The translations under genes were made by a program, and so were the position numbers. Positions 11,702-24,036 of a stretch of 64,000 nt of DNA are shown one piece after another. The notes beneath the pieces were generated by a model. That model made no database searches. It had not been told where the DNA came from and was given only the letters and a program-made list of their open reading frames with translations. Origin of the DNA: Lepidodermella squamata (lineage: Eukaryota > Gastrotricha); contig JBLDXI010000013.1 in assembly GCA_047495785.1 (NCBI GenBank), forward strand, positions 186,001 to 250,000. The letters run 5' to 3'. Numbering within the stretch: the first letter of the stretch is position 1; each line of letters begins with the position of its first letter.

Positions 11702-12777
11702 GAGAATAAAAAATGACTTTGCCATCTCCGCTAAAAGCTCGTTTCTGGTGGGTATAATAAATGAGCAGCTGAAGTTGTTTCACCTTTTTCGCTGATTTGG
11801 TCGCCACGACATTATGCTTCATTGTCACGTGTTTACTCAATTGGACGAAAAAAGAATGTAATGAACGAGTTAAATCACTTTCTTTACTTAAATATTTGCC
11901 GAATTATTTCCAATGCGAAACATAATAATAATAATAATAATGTTGTACTTATCATCGACATCATCATTACTGGTTTTGCTCGACGAATCAAGCGCACGGC
12001 GAAATGAAAAAGCTCCATATCAAGGAGACCCCGGAGCCTATTAGCCGTTGTTTTAACAGCACACGCAACAACAACCGTAAAATCCTGTGACAGCAAGTCG
12101 AGAAGAGAGACAGAGAGAAGAGATAGTTGGGAGCAGGTTTATTCCACCAAATAAATACGATTAATGAACGCGATAGAGACGATTATAGCTTGCATGATCA
12201 ACAGTATATTAATACTTATCGTGAATATTGTTTCAGTTGGGTACACTTCTTCACATCTACTGGTAGTTTTCAGCTCGAGAAGAGGTCGGTCACGGAGCCG
12301 TTAGGAGGCAAGGAAACAAGCAAATTCGTTCGGGGCTGAGTTAACAAAACAATGGTATGTATCGGTAGTAAAAAAGCTTGTCCCGCCATGTGGCACGTCG
12401 ACTTGGGCCGACTTCGTTGTTAGAACAAAGCGACACAATTGATTAATCAAATGTTACATTGTCATATATAATATAATTGTAAAGTGTCACTGAGTAGAAA
12501 TCATCGCTAGTCAGTCAATCATTTGTTAGAAATCAGTAACATGATAATGATATGCGGACACAGAAAGAGAACGCGCGAACAGAACCGTACGCATTAGTAG
12601 TAAAAATAGGTGTTTGCCAGCGGCGGAATGATAAAGAATCGCGAGTCTTGCTGTAAATTTTCTCTATAACATTGCAGACAGATGGTTTGCAACTCGGATT
12701 TGCGTGAAAGGCAAACGTAGCTAATCGGGTGTGTTAGGTATTTTTCACATGAGACACGCAAACACTTGCTAGTGACC
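11702..12777. other. Intergenic between convergent IMP copy 3 and GRAMD1-like genes
   Basis: Contains the IMP copy 3 poly(A) signal (11705-11710) and an ATA/AAT microsatellite at about 11922-11941. The remainder, presumably including the minus-strand gene's 3' UTR, shows no convincing exon on either strand. Confidence 0.5.
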
Positions 12778-15700
12778 TTAACCGGTCGGCGGTGGATTGC
12801 CACCGTCGCGATTGGCAGCGTTCTGCCGGCGCATCGTCTCTGCCAGAACCGCCAGTGACTCCGACAACTGCCCAGCCACTTGAGCGAGCTGGTTCAAGAC
12901 TGCGCCAAGCTCAGGCGAACCTTGCAGTGTCGGAGCAGCCGGCCGATCGCCAGATTGCTGCGGGGGTGGCTGCTGCTGGTACTGGAATGATGCTCCTGAT
13001 TGGTAGGGCACGCCGTGACGCAGCAAGTGTTCTTCGACATCGGCAACACGCCGCGCCAGAAAAAACGTGAACAGTAGTAGGATTCCAACGCAGAACAGCA
13101 AAGTTCGTACGGCGAGATGGGGATTGCCGAGAAATATCTGGTCCAACCTTGCTGCTGGGGCTGCGGCTATATAATCTCGCTGTTGCACATTAGCCGCATG
13201 AGGAGCGTAAGGAGTTGCCAGCGGGGTGCTTTGCTGCAATGGCTGGACTACATCGTCGACATCGGGGGGATGGTGCACGGTCGGGGCGGGCCTTGCCGCC
13301 GGAGCCGATGCGACCGAGCTGGCCACAGCGCCTGCAACCGCTCGGGTGTCCTCAGCTGTAGCAGGACGAAGTGTACCCGCCGATGCCGTCGAGCGAGCTT
13401 GCCGCGCCGCCGGAGTTTCCGGCAGGGCAGCGTTAGCAGCCAGTGTTGATGCCACTGCAGCAGCGTTGGCACTTGCGGCGTACTTCTGCGCCTCTTCTGA
13501 CAGAACCGCGCGAAGAAGGGTCATAAAAGTGTCGATACCGGTTTGAGCATTCCGCTCGATCATGCCTTGGAAAGCTCGCCAGATCGATTTCCTGAAACAG
13601 CCATAGTCATAAGTACATTATAAAAAAAATAGAACATTCATTAATTACCTGTAGCGGACTTCGCCAGTAACTGTCATTTGGCTGCGAACAATTTTGTCCC
13701 CAGGGTGACGAGCAGGCAATCTCCGGATGCAGTAGCGCCACAGAGTGTAGAAGTCTTGGCCGTACGGCATGCCAGGTGCTGACGTTTCGCGTTCCATGAC
13801 GTAGTAGACGCCGGGTCGTGACTCGGGGTACATTGTGTGCTTTTCGATAATATTGGCGTAGCGGGGACCGACAGCCCAGCCTAGCTGCAGGCAGTAGCTA
13901 CCGCTTTTAGTTGAAGTCACCCCGATGGGTGGCGGCAGCTCTCCCCTCTGCATGGCTGCAGCGTCTGGTTTCGGTATCGCCGGTTCCCAGGGCGGGTAGT
14001 CGACCTGCGATGCGCCATAACGCACCCACAACGCATCCCACGACTCACCGGGGCCGAAAATCAGCGCCGCAAGCAGCTCGGGCGGAAGGGGCACCTCTTC
14101 GTCAAATGCGGTTCGTTTTAGATGCTGATGCTGCCGGCAAGGAACAAAATCAGCGGCTGGAAATGTTGCTGAATTGATGAATATCGATGCCACCGGTTCC
14201 GCCACGGTCGGCACAGTCGGCGAAGGACTGGGCGTGGGTGTCGGAGTTGGCTCATGAGTGGTCCCTTTCTTCACCGGCGCATCCGAAGCTACCAGTCGCA
14301 CGGGGCTGATGTTGCGATCACCACTTGTCGACCTGCTACGGCATCGGACGAGTTTGGAATGAGCGGCGCTCTCACCAGAAACACCTTGCACAGACTCGCT
14401 GTGATGCACTGAGCCAACAAAATAGCAATCAAAGTCAAATTTTTGTGTTCAGGTATCAGTGGCTTACATTGAGGCTTCGTTTCCCGACCGCGTCTTCTCA
14501 GTTGCTGCGGGGAACCTGATCCGTCGGGCATTGCAAACGCAGTGGCCGGGTTCGATGCACGAACCATCGCCTCAGTCGCACTTTTGCTGCTTTTCACCGG
14601 TGCTGCAGCGGACGCATCTGCGAACACATAAACATCGAGCATTAGTAGAACATTTTATCGAAGCTGAAATTTCATAACGAAGATGATCTGACGTTACAAA
14701 CGGCTTACGACGCTTTTACTGCTATAAGCGCATAGTCACCAGAGGGAGACACGCGCCATATTTTGCACACCACCGCCATTTGGCACGCGCCGCACACGCC
14801 CTATTTCGCGCTCAGTTGGAGCCAAAAAACTTTTTCACAATGCGTGTGCGCTGCTAAAATAATTCTGCGCCTTTACTTCTGCGTCCTATTCAATTTATCA
14901 ACTTATTTTTTTCATGAGATGCAAGTGATAATTAGTTAAATGGACATGGAAGCTACCGGCATGATAAAGTAAAATTCAAGGCCAATCCAGCAAGATATTG
15001 CTTCATTTTCCGCCGTCTAAAAGTGGGTTATTTTCGGCTTTACTTTATTACTTTATAATTTCGGCTCGGATCTTCGATGGGTAATTAAAATACTTCTTGA
15101 CTTTTGCTATTCGACTACTTTAGCGCTCTAAACTCACCGTAAAAAGTGTCGCCACCAGGCTTTAGTGTATTTTCTTGACGGGACGGACTGTTCCCTCCGT
15201 GAGATGCAGCGGTTACATTGACGTGATTCAAGTCTCGCTCGGCAACATTTTCGTTGTCGTCATCGAGGCCAGTGCTGTTTATACTGGAATTCGATGTCGA
15301 TTCAGCGTTGAATGCAATGCCCCCGACTTCGCTCGATATCGCACTTCCGGCGTTAGACGGCAGCGAACTGCTGGGCGGCACGAAGTCAACTTCATCCTCG
15401 CCAGCATTTGCACGAAAGCGAATGTCAAGCGTTACCGCCGAAGGCGATGGCACAACGGCCGGGGTGCCATATAGCTGCCGCACCTTTTGGTCGAGTTGCC
15501 CGCTAGATAGAACCTGTATAAAAAATGGCAGAGTGTCAGATGATTAAGCAACAAGCTCGTCGTATCAATAGCGTGTTAATACATCAGCTTTCAAGCAAAA
15601 AATGCGAGAGGTGGTGCCATCAACGCGTAAGACACGCATAAATAGTGAATAGCACATATACGTATTAATTGCATGACAGGTTATGAAAAAGCCGTGACTT

Positions 15701-17240
15701 ACAATGCCACTGCGCGAGTTTTGCCACAGCTCGAACATGACTGAGAAAAGCAAATCGCGGTTCGACACATGGATAAAAGTCGTACGGTCACCGTCCTCTT
15801 TCACAACCTGATAGAAAGACTCTACATCAGGCAAATCGCAAAGATCTATCCTAGTCCGCACCTCGATTGCAGTTGGCATCATTCGTAATACCTTCTCTTT
15901 TCGCAGTTTTACCACTTCGCTGACAGGTATCACAATTGTTAGCGTTTTAAACACGCCAGAATAAAAACAAATATATCGTTGAGATACATATATTCTGCCC
16001 GAATACAACAATTCCCGATTAACTGCCCCAGGTGTGACTGAAAAAAAGAAGTCGATGTAAAACTCATTAGTTGAAATTGAAACAATTCTAACCATAAACC
16101 AGACGGTCAAGAGGTGGATCAACCGCAGCAGTTTCGAATAATCTATGGAACTCGGCATCTTGGTCGGCATATGTAGGAGCCAAGTATGATTGAATCGCCT
16201 TAAACGCACCCTCCATGGAGCGCTTTTTCACTGGCATAGCGACCGGGGTGCTTGTCGGCGTTGTAGGGCTACCAGGTTCCTCAGGGGTCACTGCCTGTGG
16301 CACTAAGAAACTTGGCAACGAGGCAGTGCTTGCAGACGTAGGGACTGCATAAAAATGGTTATTGTTGCTATACTCGCTGCCTTCCTGCGAACTGGATCCT
16401 TGGTTCAGCAGCAATTGCTGGGCCGACGATGCAGAGCAAAGTGAGGCCGTCGATGAACTATTGGTGATGCCACCTTCACCGATGTCGCCCTCGGAAATTT
16501 TTTGGGATGCGTTCTCCCCAATCTCATTAGATACAGATGACTGCAGGGGAACCGCTTTTTTCCCTCGACGAAAGCTGCCCTGTTGTCAAACAAATAACAA
16601 TTTATCCCTGGAAAGCATTAAAGACTGTGGGTAGAACTCGCACTGTTATTTTTCAGGCTATATTTAATATTTAGTATGCAATAAAATCTGGGTCTAGGCG
16701 AATTAATACTCAAAAATTCAACATAAAAGGGCAGTATTTCACAACCGTCGAATCGACAGCTTTATGCGAGTATTTCTTTTACCAAAATGCACACTTGTGA
16801 TGTCTGAATCAGATTTTCAGGAAATTAAAAATTACAGCCTGATTATTTTCGTGCGATTTCAAGCGAGTGTTAATAGTTAGACAGCTGTTGCTGGACTTAA
16901 TGAACGCTGGTAAAATCATTAGTTCGCCGTTCATCTGACTATTACTTACACCAAGACCAGGATCACTCGCAGTTTCCCACTAAAATGTACGACAAAGTCA
17001 CAGTTTGAACGGAATACAGCGGAATTCAATATATTCATCCGATTGCAACTGTTATCATAAAATTAAGTTTCAACGGAAAACTTCATATGTTGGTTAAATG
17101 TGGTCAAAAAGGAAAGAGACTTCGGATTCTTCGCCTACTTTCAACGCAGCTTTCCCAACAGTGAGTCCAGTATCCCCAGCGGTCGCAACCGTCTCCAAAG
17201 TAGCACTTTGAGCGATATCACCACCAAAAGACTGTGGCAT
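12778..17240 (-). CDS. GRAMD1: GRAM/VASt-domain sterol transfer protein (GRAMD1/Aster-like)
   Basis: Exons 12778..13591, 13649..14408, 14468..14617, 15138..15513, 15703..16037, 16093..16579 and 17139..17240 (minus) give 1007 aa in frame. A GRAM domain spans about residues 175-300 (RELLYSGRIYVSQRYICFYSGVFK, preceded by FHRLFETA). A VASt/START-like domain lies near 540-780 (FDEEVPLPPE, WVRYGASQVDYPPWEP, YGQDFYTLWRYCI, WRAFQG). A single membrane span (~892-915, TLLFCVGILLLFTFFL) sits near the C-terminus. This is the Aster architecture: ER-anchored, binding the plasma membrane through GRAM and moving sterol with the VASt domain. Linkers are longer than in vertebrate forms. The first exon (MPQSFGGD..., 34 aa, across a 559-nt intron) is inferred only from frame and donor. 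Confidence 0.82.
14618..15137 (-). other. 520-nt intron of the GRAMD1-like gene
   Basis: Longer than the ~55-nt introns usual in this window. It holds no recognisable exon on either strand. Confidence 0.5.
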
Positions 17241-18607
17241 TTTGACAATGCACCGATTCGATTGATTACTTAATGAAACGGCATGATTTGCTTTCAAACT
17301 TATTACCTAAACAAAGAATGCGGACAATCAAAACTTGGACATAGACGTGATTAGTAGAACAAAAAAGGCTTTTCACAGGGACGTTAGACGTTATCAATTA
17401 TATTTTTCAATTACAGGGAACATCGAGCGGTATAGTGGTTTAGATGTGAGTTTGCACCAAGCACCAACTATAAAGACCGTGAAGTATATGTCCCGCTTTG
17501 TAATACTGTAATTTTACCAATGTACAAAGCATCGCACATGGACAATTATATATTTAAGCGTAATTAATGCTCGTGCCGACAAAAATTGAAGTCATGGGTA
17601 TGAAAGTTTGCTAGCAATGAAATATAGCTAGAGAAAGATCAAGAGGGAAGTTGAACACAGCAAATTAATAACACAGAATAGAGCAATAACTTGCGCGTGC
17701 CTTCTCAGTGGTTTCGCGAATCTGACTGCCACTTTTCCTTCAAGGCATTCTCATATGCCGCAATGAGGTAGCGCTATTTTTGCATGATTACAGCATATAG
17801 AATGCCATCGAAATCGAAAGAATAACGCATAACAAGACAGAAAAGTGCTTTTGAAGTTGGGTACATGTTATCGAGATAGGTAAACAGCTATGCCAAAAAC
17901 GTCTTCAACGGTGATCGAAATTCGATTGCTAATTGCAACTTAACTTGAAAGTTTCATATGCCAAGAACAGCTCGACCGGCTGCCGAGTGCCGATTGCCAA
18001 TTGCCATTTGCCAAGTTTAGTTACTTTTGGCATTTTCCCAGCTTTTCGTACCGAGGAAGTGCTGATTCATAAAAGAATAAAAGAATATGGTGCAAAATAT
18101 TGTTGACATTTATTAGTTTTATGAAATAATGATATTTATGAATTAATATGAGCTAATTTGCTTTTTGGTGAGCATTACATTATAGAAAATGCAAAATTTC
18201 ATAGCTTTTTTGAAGGTTGCCAATTTTGGCGGGTTTTTGCTTGTTTCGAAAAGTGGATTTGAGCCGTTCATCGGCATGGCTGCGCATCCTAGCTGTGTTC
18301 TGCGTATATCGATCACCGCCCAGCTATGCTTCTTATTGTCCGAAGAATTCGTAGGTACGAATAATATGTCCCTTGGATACGAGAAATGTTTTTCGATCAT
18401 CAAATATCAATTTGCTTTCTTCTTTTCTCACGCCTAATGCTGGGCGGCTGTTAAATTCGTCGATATTCGCAGTGAACAAAATGTACTCCTTCAATTCATC
18501 GTCAAAAAATGCTCGCCCTCCTTTTTGTTATATGTGGCATATTGCGGGCTCAGTTTAGAATTCAGGTTTTAGGTTTTATCAACTTGTAGAATTCTACTTC
18601 TGTGTCC
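17241..18607. other. Divergent intergenic region between GRAMD1-like and GPN2
   Basis: AT-rich shared upstream region of two divergently transcribed genes. Near 17980-18010 there are short tandem-like TTGCCAATTGCCATTTGCC words. Open frames at 18143-18437 on both strands resemble no family and are treated as chance. CTTGTAG ending at 18589 may be the acceptor for the GPN2 5' end. Confidence 0.4.
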
Positions 18608-19555
18608 ATGGTAATCTTTGGCCAGTTGGTAATTGGCGCCCCTGGTTCGGGGAAGACGACATACTGTCATGCAATGCAATCAATGTTTAAGCTGATCGGT
18701 AGGAAATGTGTGGTGATCAACCTAGATCCCGCGAACGAAGCTATTCCTTATAGATGTGACATTGATATTCGAAGCCTAGTATTTGTGGATGATGTAATGC
18801 AGCATTTAAAGCTTGGCCCGAATGGTGCCATAATGTACTGCCTTGAATATTTGGAGAAAAATCAATCATGGCTTCATCAAAGCATTTCAAAGGTAGGCAT
18901 TTCTGCTCTCAATTTGAAACTGAAGTAAGATGCGTCGATCCTGTTTAAGTTTCCAGATTCTTACTTCCTCATCGATTGCCCGGGTCAAATTGAGTTGTAT
19001 GTTCATAACAACGCCATGAGGAACGTAGTATCTCAGCTGCAAAATTCCAAAGGCTTGGACATGCGTTTAACGGCTGTCAATCTTGTTGATTCGCACCATT
19101 GCACAGATGCTGGAAAATACATATCAGTGTTGCTAACATCTTTATCGTCCATGCTTCACATGGCTTTGCCTCACATCAACGTGTTATCGAAAGTTGACGT
19201 CGTCGAGAAATTCGGTTCCTTATTATTTGGGCTTGAATTTTACACAGAAGTTCTCGACTTGTCCTATCTTATCGACAAGCTTAAGGTTGACTCTTTGCAT
19301 GGTATAATTCCTTGTAATAACATTATTTTGGTTTAGGATGACAAGGTTCTAGCAAAGTATGCTCGGTTGAATGAAGCGCTCGCTGGGGTTATTCAAGATT
19401 ACAATTTGGTATCCTTTTTCCCGCTCAATGTTGACAATAAAGAATTAATGGTGCGAGTATTAACGGCTTGCGATAAAGCCAACGGTTATGCCTTGAACGA
19501 TGAGTCTGAAACTGTCAGCGCTCTGTTGGCAGCATCAGTGAATGTTCAGAATTAG
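18608..19555 (+). CDS. GPN2: GPN-loop GTPase 2
   Basis: Exons 18608..18892, 18950..19285 and 19337..19555 give 279 aa (human GPN2 is 310). The protein opens with [17 protein letters not shown], a Walker A P-loop. NLDPANE, the GPN motif (LKLGPNG), DCPGQIELY (switch region) and a C-terminal [11 protein letters not shown] ... KANGY follow, in GPN2 order. GPN GTPases act in assembly and nuclear import of RNA polymerase II. The second exon begins at an acceptor ending TTTAAG (18949), which keeps [12 protein letters not shown] in frame; a nearby TTCCAG would break it. The next gene starts 85 nt downstream. Confidence 0.9.
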
Positions 19556-19640
19556 ATTTTGTTACTGAAATCAACATTTTTAATGATTGCTATCTAGCTG
19601 ATTATTATTTTTTCTTTAGGTGAATTGTTAGTTCGTTTTT
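19556..19640 (+). promoter_or_regulatory. Short GPN2/MEP-1 intercistronic spacer with splice acceptor
   Basis: Only 85 nt separate the two coding regions, with no AATAAA. A T-rich run ends in TTTCTTTAG at 19619, 21 nt before the MEP-1 start. This is the pattern of an operon with trans-splicing of the downstream gene; no leader sequence can be proven from DNA alone. Confidence 0.45.
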
Positions 19641-22600
19641 ATGGCGTCCTCATCATCCGGCATACCACGCTGTGTTGTGTTAGGATGTGACGGATTTTTC
19701 ATGACTTCCCAACCCGGCCCCTATTACTTGCTGCGCGGCCGAGATCACGATTTGTTGGTTGACTGGCTACGGGCTTGCCGATACTCAGAGCAGGACATCG
19801 AACGGCAAATCTCCGAGGCTAGTAGCAATGATGTCATTTGTGCATCTCATTTCATTGGAAGAAAATTCCGTGCCGATGTTGCCAATCAGCGCGTACCGAG
19901 CTTATTTCCTTGGTCACAATGCGGTTCAGACGAAAATAGTCGCGAAATGGAAACAGACACGTCAGAACCAGTCGGAACGTATGCAACCTCCGTGCCTCGT
20001 CAGATGATCACCATTTCATCGGCAAAGGCACATGATTTGCCTCAGAGGGCAACTCACCTTTCGGACACTGCACGTCGATTATCAGACTTGATCGCTACGA
20101 AGCGGGCGCTACTTGTAGATAGCGGAGAGTCGTCTTCGCTAACTACCAAGAAGGCTAAAACGATAACTGAACCTCCTCAAAAACCTGCGACTAACCGCTG
20201 CATTGTTCCCGACTGTGATGGCTATTTTCGTGGCGAAATAACAGCTGCAAGCTTTAAACCCAAGTATTTTACGTTGCCATTGAAAGATGAAAAGCTCATG
20301 CAAGAATGGCTTCTCGCAATCGGGCTCAACTCTAGGAGCGATTTGTCGGCTGGTAAGATATGCTGTACACATTTTAAAGACGGTGTCTTCAACAGTACGG
20401 ATCATCTTCATCGCATGCCGATTGTTTTCGCCCCTCGGTTGGCGTCAGGCACTGCGGCGCCTTCATCTGTCAAGCCTGCTAGTGTAGCTGGTGAGGAGCC
20501 GAGAAAGAGTGGATTGAAGCCGAACATGAGGCCCAGCTTTGTTCGCAAACCAGTGCCCGAGTCGGAAATGAAAGCAAAATCAGCAGTTGCATCTAAAGCG
20601 AGGAAAGAATTGAGTGATGGCGGTTCCTCGGACAGCCAAGAATCGTCTGACAGTGATGACGACGAATCTGGAACATCTTCCGATTCTTCATCTTCATCTG
20701 TTGAGGTAATTAGGCTTGTTGACTATTAGAATTGTCCATTTAAACATGATTGGCTTCTTCAGATTGTTAGTGCGATGCCTCAATTGCACTCAGCTGCTGT
20801 TGCGACGAGTTGGCGGGCTCCCCAATATAAAGTTATGATGCCGGAAGAGCTGTATACGATGATTTTGAACAATTACAGCGAGATACGTGGCCAACAGGGA
20901 GTAGAAAACGAAAGCTGGGAAGGTCTGGTTCAGAACGATGCACCGCCTGCGAAAATGTTTGGATTCGGTAATTTCCTGTCAACGCTCGGATTGAATTTGG
21001 TGCGCCGTCGTGTCTATCGAACCGCATTGGCTGCGTCTGCTCGCCAAGAGCGGCGCAAGCACGGTGGTATTGTGTTGCCGCCCGAGACAAAGGATGCTTT
21101 CACGAAGGCAGTCGAACACTTGGAGGGCGATTTACGCGTGCAGAAGTTTGACAATTTGGTGTCCAAGTCGGGCTCTCGAATAACTTGTAATCGGTGCACA
21201 TTTTCTTCCGAATCGCGCCTCGTCGTCGACTGGCATCGGCTGCAGCCACATTTCGACCGCACCAAACACGGCTACACCTTCTGCTGCATGTGCCCTTCCG
21301 AGCAGACGTCGATGAAAATCACGGCATACCGTGAGCACCTGCGATACCGTCACGGCTGCTCTTTCGTCGCCTTCGACCTTTTCTCGCAACCGTACCAATG
21401 CCACTACTGCACAGTGTGCTGCGCCACCTGGCAGGTCCTGCTATCGCACATGAACAACTGTCGGTTGACTTTCAACGTGAACGAGAATCTTCGCCCCGAG
21501 CCTAAACTCGACGCTACCCTCGCTGTTAACTTGTCGCGCTCACCGCAACACCTCGTCATTGATCGGCATTTACACTTCGAGAACATCATTTACCAGTAAG
21601 TTTCTCACATTCGGTTAGAATTGACCATTTAAAGCTGCTTAATGGGAGTTGCTCTGATTGACTCGATGCTATTTTTTATGAGCCAAGACAGAAATGCATG
21701 CTTAAAATCTGTCATTTTTCGACTGCTAATGCTGAGCTTTTACATTTTCACAGGGCTCTTTTTGATAAAGCGGTGAAGCTTGGCCTTCGCCGACCTATAG
21801 CAAAACCAGACGATGAATCGGCCAATTTTGTGGATCTGTCGCCCATTTACGGTACAGTACCGGTGAAAGACGGGCGGTCGGTCATTCCTTTGGGCTTTGA
21901 CGACAACAATCAAGAATTCGCGTCGTTTTTCGGGTTTTTGCGTCCTCCACTAGTTGAACCGCAAACAAGGACTACGATTCTGCAAGTGCCTCAGTCAACT
22001 GCGATAGTTCAGATAGTTCAGAAGGAGGTCGACCCTGCGCCGCCCCCGCCAACTTACATTCAACAGCCGATCGCACCGCCACTTGTTTTTCAGTCCCGCC
22101 CAGCCTGGCAGCCTCCGCCGCGGCCGGTTGCGCCCAGTGGTGCTCGCTTTTCATTCGCCCCTCCGTCTGAGCTCCCTTCCAGCTTCCGACCGATCCGTGT
22201 GGCTAAATTGCCCGAAATCACTATGGCCACGATCGCCGCTGCTACTGCCGCGTCGAGGCCTCCTCCCTCCCTGAACCCTCCTCCTGGCTCGGGACCTATC
22301 ATAAAATCAGGTTATGCCCAGCCCATGCAAGTTGGTGCAATTTCGATTCGAGAGGCGCCTTCCACCAGGTAATTTTCATCGCAGCGCAGCCGATAGTTGC
22401 TAATTATCGATTGTTGTCTTAGCGTTATCAAGCGTCCTGAACCGCCGTTCTCAGGTGGCAATTCTGTCATGCCGATGCCGAAACGCTTCCGACAAACCGA
22501 ATTCTGCCTTACTACTATGCAACGCCTGCTATTCTGTGAAATATGCCGCGGCATCGTACAGGAACGCGAGGCACTGCGCATTCACCTGTTTTGGGCTCAC

Positions 22601-23735
22601 CGGATCGGCCTGACTCCTAACGCTATGCTGACGGATGAATGGTACACCGCGACTTGCCCAGCGTGTGGCGTCGGTTTCTACACCCCTGACGGCATCGCTC
22701 AGCATCAACGTATCGGTTGTTACGTAAGTCTAAAAAATGGACGCAGTTTTTATCATTTTCCAGAATTTTCAATATAGAATGACATATTCGTTCCAACATT
22801 CTGCGTTGTTTGCCACAAATTCCTGTCAACATCATCGCTGCTGTGCGCCCACTTGGCTCGAGAGCATGGCCTCACGCCGCCGTCGATGATTCGCGCCCGT
22901 GTCTGCTTCATCTGCTCGAGCGCCTTCGACACCGAGGAGCACTGCGCCGACCACATGCGCCTCGGCCACCAGGTGACGACCGAGCCGAATGCAGAGCGCG
23001 AGGACTTCATCAACGTCATCTGGCAGGGCCAGCTAGTTGCGAGCGTCGACCCGGACGCGATCGGTGTCGAGGCCGCCGCTGCCATGGTTTCTCTCCAAGC
23101 CGCCGCCGCATTCGCCAGCCAGACCGATGACGGCTCTGTTCTCGTCGAACGCATGGATGACAGCCACGGAATGGGCCTGATGGGCGAGATGACTCCTGGC
23201 GTGTCATCGGCTAATCGCGCTCTCTTCTTCGCCGCTCGCGGCGGTGTCGCTGCTCCGTTCCGCCGTGGCCCAGGCAGACCGCCCCTTCGCGGACCTGGTA
23301 GACCACGCGGATCGCGTGCGCGAGGTCCTTACCGACCTAGAGGAACTCGAGGGCCATACCGGCCTCGCGGATCTCGAATTCCCGGTGCTCGCGGACCTGG
23401 CCGACCGCCACTGTCTGGTTCAGCTCAAAGACGATCAGCGCCAAAGTAAGTATTTCACATTTACAGCGATTCCTAATCGAAATGCTACTTTATTCTTTTT
23501 CAGACGCCGTGCCCCACGAGATCCAAGCGCTGCTGGCAAGGCACAGTGGTTCCACGAAGAATTTTCGTTGTCAGAGACGGACGAGGAGGACTATGAGGCT
23601 GGCGGTATGATGCTGGAGCCGGACGAGCCAGACATGGAGGCGTACGACGAAGGCGGTTACGGCGACGAGGACTACTACGAGGAGGACGACTACCAGTCGT
23701 CGCGGCAATCCCGTAAATCCAGCAAGTACTACTGA
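19641..23735 (+). CDS. MEP-1: MEP-1-like zinc-finger protein with two N-terminal THAP-like domains
   Basis: Exons 19641..20705, 20763..21595, 21754..22368, 22423..22723, 22778..23445 and 23504..23735 give 1237 aa. Two THAP-like modules (C-x4-C, a Trp, C-x2-H, then a [VM]P..F motif) lie at about residues 10-90 and 184-275. C2H2 fingers follow at ~496-620 (CNRCTFSSESRLV ... HF, CHYCTVC ... NNC), ~865-935 (CEICRGIVQEREALRIHLFWAH, CPACGVGFYTPDGIAQH) and ~945-1000 (CVVCHKF, CFICSSAFDTEEH). Then come GPGRPP repeats (~1100-1155) and an acidic tail. The spacing of the later fingers and the GPGRPP segment match MEP-1, a partner of the Mi-2 chromatin remodeller that represses germline genes in soma. 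The THAP-like pair is not part of MEP-1 as I know it. AATAAA at 23879-23884. Confidence 0.72.
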
Positions 23736-23878
23736 AAACCCGCCGCTTGTACATTCGTTGTTAATAGTCGTAGATGCCATAATTAGTCTCTGCAATGCCT
23801 CTTTCACTTTTCAACCGAATGGCCGGTTTTCGTTTTGTACGCTCATCAGACGGTCTTATTCCACTTTAATTCGATGAT

Positions 23879-23884
23879 AATAAA
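23879..23884 (+). terminator. Poly(A) signal of the MEP-1-like gene
   Basis: Canonical AATAAA 144 nt after the stop codon. Confidence 0.6.
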
Positions 23885-24036
23885 CTTTGCTTTCTAAATT
23901 TGTTTGAGTTGCAACTATAGATTACAGCGTTCCTATTCCATCCACATTTTATTTTTTCTTCAATCGACTAAGTGAAAAGTTAATCAGGCAGCATACAAAA
24001 AGGTCTTTAAATAGCAAAAGACTAACAAGCAATTAT

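Noticed and set aside
12792-13546. Plus-strand open frames of ~60-110 aa
   Set aside because: Antisense shadows of the Ala/Pro-rich final exon of the GRAMD1-like gene.
17420-17470. tRNA-like opening (GAGCGGTATAGTGGTTTAG)
   Set aside because: Resembles a D-arm/A-box, but no B box (GGTTCGAATCC-type) or acceptor-stem pairing follows at the right distance.
18143-18437. Overlapping open frames on both strands upstream of GPN2
   Set aside because: AT-rich, no similarity to any family, no splice context; judged chance.
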